From positions 5,278 to 13,111 of the forward strand of contig DDIC01000053.1 in the NCBI GenBank assembly GCA_002338335.1: a stretch of DNA of 7,834 bases, given 5' to 3'. Below the pieces are notes generated by a model. That model was not told the DNA's origin, did no database searches, and saw only the letters and a program-made list of their open reading frames with translations. Source of the stretch: Bacteroidetes bacterium UBA1860 (lineage in GTDB: Bacteria; Bacteroidota; Rhodothermia; Balneolales; Balneolaceae). Shown here in pieces: positions 1 through 6,310 of this stretch. Each line of letters begins with the position of its first letter. The stretch's first letter is position 1. Position numbers and translations under genes: made by a program.

Positions 1-254
1 TCGAGAAGCAGGTTTTTACGACCCACTCTATTGGCAAAAGCTCCTGCAAAGTAGTTGCTCAAGGCTTTGGTCAATCCAAAGACGGCAATGAATGATAAAA
101 TGGCTGTTTTGGCTGCAAGACCAAATTCCTGCTCGGCGAGTTCGGGCAGGATCGCTCGCTCGAGGCCTACCATCCCTCCGACGAACGCATTAATCAGAAC
201 AAGAAGTGAAAACTGTACACCGTTTTGCCGGAGTCCTAGAGTGGGTTGGGTCAT
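1..254 (-). CDS. MFS transporter, N-terminal part (cut by window edge)
   Basis: This is the first 84 or so codons of a major facilitator superfamily transporter, an inner-membrane secondary carrier. It starts at ATG 252-254 and runs off the left edge. Reading the minus strand gives a first hydrophobic helix (about residues 15-30, around LLVLINAFVGGMVGLE) and a second (about 46-62, around AILSFIAVFGLTKAL). After these comes GAFANRVGRKNLLL, the usual MFS loop 2-3 motif (G-x-x-x-D/N-R-x-G-R-K/R), with Asn in the Asp position. No clear Shine-Dalgarno precedes the ATG, so the start rests on the fit of the N-terminus. It is divergent from the dipeptidase/aminopeptidase pair. Export or uptake of a peptide or amino acid would fit that context, but the substrate cannot be read from this fragment. 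The family call is secure; the function is not. Confidence 0.85.
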   Translation of the reverse strand, partial: MTQPTLGLRQNGVQFSLLVLINAFVGGMVGLERAILPELAEQEFGLAAKTAILSFIAVFGLTKALSNYFAGAFANRVGRKNLLL

Positions 255-361
255 GGAAGGGACAAGGGAAAACCTTGCGTCTCGGTTTAGCTCGAAATTG
301 AATATACTAGGATATGTATACTAGACCATGTTGACCTTTACGATACTTAAAACCTTTGCAC
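255..361. promoter_or_regulatory. Divergent intergenic region with TATACTAG direct repeat
   Basis: This gap of about 107 bp lies between the divergent MFS and dipeptidase starts, so it should hold both promoters. TATACTAG occurs twice, at 303-310 and 317-324, with starts 14 bp apart. The copies contain TATACT, a good -10-like hexamer, but no -35 sits at the usual 16-18 bp. A Bacteroidota-type pattern is also faintly visible: TTG at 331-333 and AACCTTTG at 351-358, one mismatch from TAnnTTTG. That would put the transcript start almost on the dipeptidase ATG. No terminator-like hairpin or RNA gene is seen. The assignment is a guess from position and repeat. Confidence 0.3.
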
Positions 362-1519
362 ATGAAGACGACTCAACTTTTTACCATTTGCGCCATCAGT
401 TTGATTTGGGCTGGGTGCCAGACGACTTCCGAAACAATCGAAGATGTTGCCCGCACTATTCATGAACAAGTCATCACCCTTGACACCCATGTCGATATCA
501 ATACGGCAAATTTCACAGCGGATAGAAACTATACACAAGACCTTCCCACTCAGGTGACAATTCCTAAAATGATCGAAGGTGGACTCGATGTTGCATGGCT
601 TATCGTGTACACAGGTCAGGGTGAATTGACGTCGCAGGGTTATGCGGATGCCTATGCGAATGCCATTGACAAGTTTGACGCCATCCACCGTTTAGCAGAA
701 GAATATGCTCCGGATCAAGTCGCTATTGCCACAACATCGGATGATGTACGTTCGATTGTAGCCGAAGGGAAGCTTGCAATCATGATTGGTATTGAAAACG
801 GATACCCTGTAGCAACAAACATTGAACGGGTTGAGGAATTCTACAATCGAGGCGGTCGGTACATGTCTTTGTCTCACAATGGCCATAATCAACTCAGTGA
901 CTCAAATACTGGGGAACGGGATGGGGTATATATCCATGGAGGCGTCAGTGAATTCGGGAAAGAGGTCATCGAGGAAATGAACCGGTTGGGCATGATGATT
1001 GATCTCTCTCACCCTTCCAAAGAAGCCAATCTTCAGACGATGAGCTTGTCCAAAGCACCTGTGATTGCATCACACTCTTCAGCAAGAGCTTTGAGTGATG
1101 TGAGTCGAAATATGGATGATGAACAACTTCTCGCATTAAAAGAAAATGGCGGGGTCATTCAGACCGTAGCGTTTCGGAGTTATGTGGATGTTGAAAAACA
1201 TTTGGCCTGGCGTGAAGCTCAAAATGATTCCACGATTAGCCCAGAAAGCGCCCCTCCGGTTAATGTGTCCGATCTTGTGGACCACATTGATTACCTCGTT
1301 GATCTCATAGGGATCGAACATGTAGGCATAAGCTCCGATTTTGATGGAGGTGGAGGTGTCGACGGTTGGATGGACGCTTCTGAAACTTATAATGTGACCT
1401 TGGAGCTAGTGAAACGTGGGTATTCACAAGAGGAAATTGAACAGTTATGGAGTGGAAACCTTCTTCGGGTACTCGATGAGGTGCAGGCAGTAGCAGCACA
1501 GTTACAAATGGAGGAATAA
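362..1519 (+). CDS. M19 family membrane dipeptidase (renal dipeptidase-like), probable lipoprotein
   Basis: This zinc metallopeptidase is expected to hydrolyse dipeptides outside the cytoplasm. Start ATG 362 gives 385 residues, usual for M19. A TTG six bases upstream (356) is in frame but adds only two residues. Residues 1-19 form a signal peptide (MKTTQ, hydrophobic stretch, then IWAGC), with Cys19 as a likely lipidation site, although Trp at -3 of the lipobox is unusual. Metal and active-site residues are all present: His43 and Asp45 in LDTHVDI, Glu145 in GIENG, His217 in DLSHP, His238 in ASHSSAR, and Asp326 in GISSDFDGGGG. The C-terminal segment (RGYSQEEIEQLWSGNLLRV) is characteristic of the family. 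It is the first gene of a two-gene unit; the ribosome binding site of the next gene lies within its last codons. The exact substrate (generic dipeptides, D-amino-acid-containing dipeptides or other amides) cannot be told. Confidence 0.93.
   Translation: MKTTQLFTICAISLIWAGCQTTSETIEDVARTIHEQVITLDTHVDINTANFTADRNYTQDLPTQVTIPKMIEGGLDVAWLIVYTGQGELTSQGYADAYANAIDKFDAIHRLAEEYAPDQVAIATTSDDVRSIVAEGKLAIMIGIENGYPVATNIERVEEFYNRGGRYMSLSHNGHNQLSDSNTGERDGVYIHGGVSEFGKEVIEEMNRLGMMIDLSHPSKEANLQTMSLSKAPVIASHSSARALSDVSRNMDDEQLLALKENGGVIQTVAFRSYVDVEKHLAWREAQNDSTISPESAPPVNVSDLVDHIDYLVDLIGIEHVGISSDFDGGGGVDGWMDASETYNVTLELVKRGYSQEEIEQLWSGNLLRVLDEVQAVAAQLQMEE
1510..1515 (+). promoter_or_regulatory. Strong Shine-Dalgarno for the M24 peptidase
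   Basis: GGAGGA overlaps the last sense codons of the dipeptidase gene, just before its TAA (1517-1519). Counting from GGAGG (1510-1514), it lies 6 nt before ATA 1521, 9 nt before ATT 1524 and 42 nt before GTG 1557. It is the only strong ribosome binding site I see in the window. It argues that translation of the next gene begins at 1521 or 1524, probably coupled to termination of the dipeptidase. Confidence 0.65.
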
Positions 1520-1523
1520 GATA

Positions 1524-2987
1524 ATTAAAGGAATAGTTTTAACGGTCTTTTTAGGGGTGATAGGAGTATCCAGCGCGGCTCAATCAACATGGAATGAATC
1601 AACGGAAGTTGAGGAACGTCCTTTATTTACGGAGCGCTTTACTAAGCAAGAGTTTGCTGAACGTCGAGCAAAGGTTTATGAAGCGATCGGGAACCGGAGA
1701 GTCGCATTGATTCAAGGGGCGCCCATGCCCATGGGATTTGAGGCATTTCGTCAAAACAACGAGTTCTATTACCTATCAGGCGTTGAATCCCCCTTTGCCT
1801 ATCTACTTCTTGATGGTACCTCAAAGGAAACAACGATCTATGTCCAGGATCGAAATGAACGACGTGAATATAATGAAGGGAAAATGCTCTCTTATCAAGA
1901 TGAAGAGCTCATCAAATCTCTGTCTGGGCTAGAACATGTCAAACATGTAGATGAGCTCCGTGAAGATATCGCTGCTCTTGGCATTGAGTCCGATTTACGG
2001 AGCTTTTATACACCCATGAGTGCCTATGAAAACCTTAAGGTGACACGATCTATGGCTCGGCGAACGCTCGCAGATCGCGAGCTAGACCCAATGGATGACC
2101 GCCCGGGTCGCCACTTCGAGTTTATGGCACACCTAGAAGAGCTCGCACCGTTCGTAGAATTACAAAATCTTGATCCGATTATCGATGAGATGAGAAAGAT
2201 CAAGAGTGATGCTGAGATCGAGCTAATAGAATGGTCCACTCATAGGCAAGGAGAGGCGATTCTTGAGGCTATGAGGTCGACAACTCCCGGGATTACTGCT
2301 TCTGAACTAGAGGCTACCTCGCGCTATATTTTTTGGAAAAATGGGATTGAAGAGGAGGCTTACTATGCATTGATTCATGTGGGTCCAGATGCGTTCATGA
2401 ACCATTATCATAATTCAGAAAGGCCTGCAAGACCAGGAGATATGATCTTAATGGATTACGGACCTGTATATGAGTATTACACTAGCGACATGGCGCGTAT
2501 GTGGCCAGTGAATGGGATATTTAACCCAGTGCAACGTGAGCTTTATACCTTTTATCTCGAGTTGTATGAGGCTATACTCACCAACATTGAGATTGGGTTG
2601 ACTCCTCAACAGGTCTATCAAAACGCATTATCAGATTTTGATAAGATTTTTCCTTCGTTAGAGTTCACCCATAAACATCACAGAGAAGCTGCCATTGCCT
2701 TTGTGGATTCATATCGTGAAAGAGCCAAAAATCCACGCACAGGTCTGGGGCATGGTGTTGGAATGGCTGTCCACGATGTTGGCGACTACAGCAAACCTAT
2801 TGAACCTGGAATGGTCTTTGTGATAGAGCCTCAATTTAGGATTCCAGAGGAGAGGGTGTATGTACGACTCGAGGATATGATCATTATCCGAGAGGATGGT
2901 CCTGATGTGATTTCAGATCGATATCCTCGGGATATGGCAAGCATCGAGGCTATAATGCGCGAAGAGGGGATGTTGCAACGTGACTGA
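1524..2987 (+). CDS. Secreted M24 Xaa-Pro aminopeptidase (aminopeptidase P family)
   Basis: This dinuclear-metal peptidase should remove N-terminal residues preceding proline. From ATT 1524 it is 487 residues. An N-terminal AMP_N-type domain (about 35-165, with FRQNNEFYYLSGVESP) is followed by the creatinase-fold catalytic domain (about 225-465). The five metal ligands are visible: Asp311 (MDYGP), Asp322 (TSDMAR), His410 (GHGVG), Glu435 (VIEPQ) and Glu450 (RLEDM). His293 (NHYHN) and His417 (VHDVG) match further active-site histidines. The first in-frame conventional start is GTG 1557, but it has no spaced ribosome binding site and would cut a signal peptide in half. The codons before it read KGIVLTVFLGVIGVSSAAQ, a complete signal peptide with cleavage after Ala18 or Ala19. 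Upstream of 1557 the frame is open back to 1494 with no ATG, GTG or TTG, so I place the start at ATT 1524, with ATA 1521 as the alternative. The family and secretion are clear; the exact start codon is not. Confidence 0.9.
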   Translation: MKGIVLTVFLGVIGVSSAAQSTWNESTEVEERPLFTERFTKQEFAERRAKVYEAIGNRRVALIQGAPMPMGFEAFRQNNEFYYLSGVESPFAYLLLDGTSKETTIYVQDRNERREYNEGKMLSYQDEELIKSLSGLEHVKHVDELREDIAALGIESDLRSFYTPMSAYENLKVTRSMARRTLADRELDPMDDRPGRHFEFMAHLEELAPFVELQNLDPIIDEMRKIKSDAEIELIEWSTHRQGEAILEAMRSTTPGITASELEATSRYIFWKNGIEEEAYYALIHVGPDAFMNHYHNSERPARPGDMILMDYGPVYEYYTSDMARMWPVNGIFNPVQRELYTFYLELYEAILTNIEIGLTPQQVYQNALSDFDKIFPSLEFTHKHHREAAIAFVDSYRERAKNPRTGLGHGVGMAVHDVGDYSKPIEPGMVFVIEPQFRIPEERVYVRLEDMIIIREDGPDVISDRYPRDMASIEAIMREEGMLQRD

Positions 2988-2996
2988 TTGACCCGC

Positions 2997-4358
2997 TTAC
3001 GCCAATTGCTTCAATGTTTCGTAGGGCTGTAGTAACGTTTGTGTTGTTTGGTGAGAAAGTCCTGTCGGTATAGCCGAAACAACCTCTTTGAGTCGTGTTT
3101 GTAGTATGGATGTGCCTAAATTCCCAAGGCTTCCAATGTGACGATGATCTAACTGACGGTTGGGTGCATATGTGCCATCTTGAATAGACTGTGCAACCAT
3201 TCGATAAGCATCACGAAATGGTGTGCCCTGTTGCACTAGTTCGTTGACAGCTTCCACGCTAAACAACTCATCATACTCCGTTGATTCTAGCGATTGGGTT
3301 GATACTTCAACATCCATCAACATTGCATGCATAATCTCTATACAATCTTTGAGTTGCTGAATCGCTGGGAATAGATGGTTTTTATTCAACTGCACATCAC
3401 GATGATATCCTGATGGGAGATTGGTGGAAAGCAGCTCTAATTCATTAGGCAGCGATTTAATTTGGTTGCAGTGTCCTCGAATGAGCTCCATCACATCGAG
3501 ATTTTTCTTGTGAGGCATAATAGAACTGCCTGTTGTCCAGCTCTCAGGAAAAGAGAGGAAGCCAAAGTGTGGATTGGCATATAGTACCACGTCCATTGCC
3601 ATCCGAGCCAAAGTGTCTGCAACACCAGCCAGCGACTGCGCGACCACTCTCTCTGTTTTGCCACGACTCATTTGTGCGGCCACTACATTTACATGCAGAG
3701 ACTCAAATGAAAGAAGGTTTGTGGTACATTCACGATCTATTGGAAACGACGATCCATATCCAGCACCGCTTCCTAATGGATTTTTATTGACATATCGGTA
3801 GGTGGCTGACCACTGCTCAAGATCATCAATGAGGCTTTCTGCATACGCTCCAAACCACAGACCAAAACTCGACGGCATCGCTAATTGTAGATGGGTGTAC
3901 CCTGGTAAAAGAATGTCTTTATGAGCCTCACTATGAACAAGAAGCTGTGTGATAAATGCTTCAATCTGGGTCGTTAATTGTCCCAGAACATCACGCAAAT
4001 ACAACTTTGTGTCCAAGAGAACCTGATCGTTACGACTTCTCGCCGTGTGAATTTTCTTGCCTATTTCACCCAACGAATCTGTCAGGTTGGCCTCTACGAA
4101 AGAATGAATGTCTTCGTAATCGTCTGGAATCTTGAAACTTGGATCACTAACCTCCGTGTGTAATGACTGCAAATGAGTGATAATTGCGTTGGCTTCTGAT
4201 TCATTGAGGAGTCCAACTTTTTGGAGCATGAGGGCATGTGCAATGCTACCAAGAACATCATGCGGTGCCAGCACCTTGTCCCAATGCAGGTCTTCCCCAA
4301 CTGTAAACTCATGAACACGTTGATTCAAATCACTGCCTTTTGACCAAAGCTTTGTCAT
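2997..4358 (-). CDS. argH: Argininosuccinate lyase
   Basis: This enzyme catalyses the last step of arginine synthesis, splitting argininosuccinate into arginine and fumarate in the cytosol. It belongs to the fumarase/aspartase fold as a homotetramer with shared active sites. Start ATG 4358 gives 453 residues, normal for the family; an in-frame TTG at 4364 would add two. Visible motifs are TARSRNDQV (about 105-113), GYTHLQLAMP with the catalytic His156, and the superfamily signature TGSSIMPHKKN (about 276-286) with the mobile-loop serines and lysine. The N-terminus (KLWSKG, then FTVGEDLHWDK) is like Bacteroidota ArgH. It is the last gene of the arginine operon, 29 nt after argE. No clear Shine-Dalgarno is seen. 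Its stop lies 9 bp from the stop of the convergent aminopeptidase, with no evident terminator hairpin between them. Confidence 0.96.
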   Translation of the reverse strand: MTKLWSKGSDLNQRVHEFTVGEDLHWDKVLAPHDVLGSIAHALMLQKVGLLNESEANAIITHLQSLHTEVSDPSFKIPDDYEDIHSFVEANLTDSLGEIGKKIHTARSRNDQVLLDTKLYLRDVLGQLTTQIEAFITQLLVHSEAHKDILLPGYTHLQLAMPSSFGLWFGAYAESLIDDLEQWSATYRYVNKNPLGSGAGYGSSFPIDRECTTNLLSFESLHVNVVAAQMSRGKTERVVAQSLAGVADTLARMAMDVVLYANPHFGFLSFPESWTTGSSIMPHKKNLDVMELIRGHCNQIKSLPNELELLSTNLPSGYHRDVQLNKNHLFPAIQQLKDCIEIMHAMLMDVEVSTQSLESTEYDELFSVEAVNELVQQGTPFRDAYRMVAQSIQDGTYAPNRQLDHRHIGSLGNLGTSILQTRLKEVVSAIPTGLSHQTTQTLLQPYETLKQLA

Positions 4359-4387
4359 ACTCAAAGGATTCTAGTGGGATAGGTGTG

Positions 4388-5521
4388 TTAGGTTGGAAAT
4401 TGCACACGTTGTAGTAGATCCATGTATCCAATGATTCCAGTTCTAATTTCTTCTACTTCAATATACTCATCTGCTGTATGCGATCTCATAGAACGTCCAG
4501 GTCCGAGCTTACATGCACTAAATGGTAGCCTTCCTTTATCAGAGCTTGTAGGAGATCCATACGTTTGCCAACCCAAATCAATACCTGCGCTTATTAAAGG
4601 GTGATCTAATGAGATCATAGACGAGCGAAGAGTAAACGATCGTGGGCTTAATTCGCTCGCAAGATTTGCAGAAAGTGTTTCAAAAACGTCTTCATGAGAG
4701 TACCCTTCATGGATACGAATGTCGATGGTGAACTCACATCGATCAGGAATCACATTATGTTTGCGGTTGGGGGTTTGCATCATTGTCGCTGTCCAAGTGA
4801 CAGGGCCTAACATCGGACTTACGATTGGCATTTGATTATCCTGTAGCCACATAATATCCTTAAGCGCATTGTAGAGAGCATTTTCTCCCTCTTTTCTAGC
4901 AGCATGACCTGCTTTTCCATGGGCTACACAATCTACGACCAACAGCCCTCTTTCCGCGACAGCCATCCTCATCTGAGTAGGTTCACCTACCACCCCACAA
5001 TTGAGTTCATTCGTTTTGTTTTTTTCTCCCGTAAAGGCCTCATGAGTATGAGAAAGGAATGTAGGATCTGTCAAAAGAGAGCTAATCCCATCCGGTCCGG
5101 ATATTTCTTCTTCAGCCGTCGCCGTAAACACAAGATTATAGGGCCTCTCTTGCCAAGCTGATAGTTTCAAAAAGGATATAGCAAGGCTAACGAGCGCACC
5201 ACCGGCGTCATTAGAACCGAGCCCATAGAGTCTGCCCCCTTTTTGTATTGGTTCGTATGGAATGTTTGTATACCCAGAATTTGGTGGAACCGTATCAAGA
5301 TGTGAGTTTAATAGAATAGAAGGTTTTTTTGGATCCCATGTGGGGGCAATAGCCCACACGTTATGCTTATGCCTATGAACTTCGGCGTTATGCCCCCGAA
5401 GGAATTCCTCCATTACGTCTGCTGCAGGACCCTCTTCTGTAGACAGGGATGGAGTTGCAATTAACCTCGATAAAAGCTCTATCGCCTGTTCTGTATCCTG
5501 TTCAATTCCATCTTTGAGCAT
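4388..5521 (-). CDS. argE: M20 family N-acyl-ornithine deacylase (ArgE-type)
   Basis: This zinc hydrolase should remove the acyl group from the product of the acyl-ornithine branch. With an acyl-ornithine transcarbamylase in the same operon, the physiological substrate is more likely N-acyl-citrulline than N-acyl-ornithine. It has 377 residues and an M20 layout: a catalytic part split by a dimerisation (lid) domain at roughly 188-300. Metal ligands and catalytic residues are His74 and Asp76 (LNSHLDTVPP), Asp105 (GSNDAGGA), Glu137/Glu138 (TAEEEISG), Glu180 (VVGEPT) and His348 (RSHTADE). The lid carries the GKAGHAAR motif (about 202-209). ATG 5519-5521 starts 3 nt after the argB stop, so translation is probably coupled. 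DapE, LysK and other M20 enzymes look similar; the operon context decides for ArgE. Whether the acyl group is acetyl or succinyl is open (see findings). Confidence 0.88.
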   Translation of the reverse strand: MLKDGIEQDTEQAIELLSRLIATPSLSTEEGPAADVMEEFLRGHNAEVHRHKHNVWAIAPTWDPKKPSILLNSHLDTVPPNSGYTNIPYEPIQKGGRLYGLGSNDAGGALVSLAISFLKLSAWQERPYNLVFTATAEEEISGPDGISSLLTDPTFLSHTHEAFTGEKNKTNELNCGVVGEPTQMRMAVAERGLLVVDCVAHGKAGHAARKEGENALYNALKDIMWLQDNQMPIVSPMLGPVTWTATMMQTPNRKHNVIPDRCEFTIDIRIHEGYSHEDVFETLSANLASELSPRSFTLRSSMISLDHPLISAGIDLGWQTYGSPTSSDKGRLPFSACKLGPGRSMRSHTADEYIEVEEIRTGIIGYMDLLQRVQFPT

Positions 5522-5524
5522 AGG

Positions 5525-6310
5525 TCATGCAAGTAATTGAGTGCCCTTTTGAGCATTGAATAGTGCCTCCAGCTCATCATACCGACCAAGTCGCACATGG
5601 ACTCCTTTAGAAGCTGCCTTAAACCCTTCCTCCAGTTTGGCAACCATTCCATGATGGATAGCATTCGTGGATTGATGCTTCAAAAACTGCTCATATGTAA
5701 GCTCTGAAAGTATAGACGCGCGGGATTGAGAGTCTGTATACACGCCATGATGATCAAAGACATAGATCAACGAACTTGATTGCCCCTTATTAGCGTATGC
5801 TAGGGCAAGATTGGATGCTATTGCATCGGCATTGGTATTCAATAGCTGGCCTGAATCATCCATGGTAATTGCGCAAAATACTGGCGACCACCCTTTGGTT
5901 CGAATCTCTTCTATGTAGGGTGTGTTTACAGATTGTATATCACCAACATATCCAAAATCGACTTGGGCTGTCGCAGGCCGTTTTGCTGACCGTATGCAGT
6001 GAAGATCTGCGCCTGTAAGACCCACAGCTTGAATTCCCTTTGCATTCAAGTCAGCAACAATCCTTGTGTTTACGAGACCAGCATACGTCATCACTGCAAC
6101 GTCAAGTGTTGGCGCATCTGTGACGCGTCTACCATCGATCAGCGTTGGTTTTATTCCTAGAGATTCAGACAGTTCAGTTGCTTTATTACCACCTCCGTGC
6201 ACAAGAATAAATGGATGCTGCAGCCTTACAAGTTGATCTAACACCTCAGCATACTGATCAGGGTGATCCAATAGAGAGCCGCCCAATTTTATGATAGGTA
6301 CGTGATTCAT
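5525..6310 (-). CDS. argB: N-acetylglutamate (or N-succinylglutamate) kinase
   Basis: This amino acid kinase family enzyme phosphorylates the gamma-carboxylate of N-acylglutamate using ATP, the second step of arginine synthesis. At 261 residues it is close to the 258 of the E. coli enzyme. Lys8 lies in IIKLGGS, the glycine loop HGGGNKA is at 38-44, Arg62 is in GRRVTD, Asn158 and Asp162 are in LLNTNADAIAS, and Lys225 is in GMVAKL. These match the substrate- and phosphate-binding residues of the E. coli protein. It lacks the long N-terminal helix of arginine-inhibited hexameric kinases, so direct feedback inhibition is not expected (inference). Its ATG overlaps the argF' stop as ATGA, which implies translational coupling. 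A short AGGGG lies 4 nt upstream. In Bacteroides fragilis the ArgB homologue works on N-succinylglutamate, so the acyl group here is not settled. Confidence 0.95.
   Translation of the reverse strand: MNHVPIIKLGGSLLDHPDQYAEVLDQLVRLQHPFILVHGGGNKATELSESLGIKPTLIDGRRVTDAPTLDVAVMTYAGLVNTRIVADLNAKGIQAVGLTGADLHCIRSAKRPATAQVDFGYVGDIQSVNTPYIEEIRTKGWSPVFCAITMDDSGQLLNTNADAIASNLALAYANKGQSSSLIYVFDHHGVYTDSQSRASILSELTYEQFLKHQSTNAIHHGMVAKLEEGFKAASKGVHVRLGRYDELEALFNAQKGTQLLA

Noticed and set aside
55..324. An 89-codon plus-strand open frame at the left end
   Set aside because: The opposite strand encodes a clear MFS transporter N-terminus with helices and the loop 2-3 motif, so this frame is a shadow.
331..347. 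TTGACC followed by GATACT as a sigma-70 promoter
   Set aside because: The two hexamers are only 5 bp apart, far from the 16-18 bp needed.
328..462. Short open frame from ATG 328 overlapping the dipeptidase start
   Set aside because: It is out of frame with the dipeptidase, about 44 codons long, Arg- and Cys-rich at its end and without any recognisable feature; it reads mostly through dipeptidase coding sequence.
3533..3801. Two overlapping plus-strand open frames inside argH
   Set aside because: They lie antisense to the conserved catalytic region of argH and their translations show no domain-like pattern.
5479..5664. A 61-codon minus-strand open frame across the argB-argE junction
   Set aside because: It is out of frame with both genes and has no ribosome binding site or recognisable motif; both real genes are intact here.
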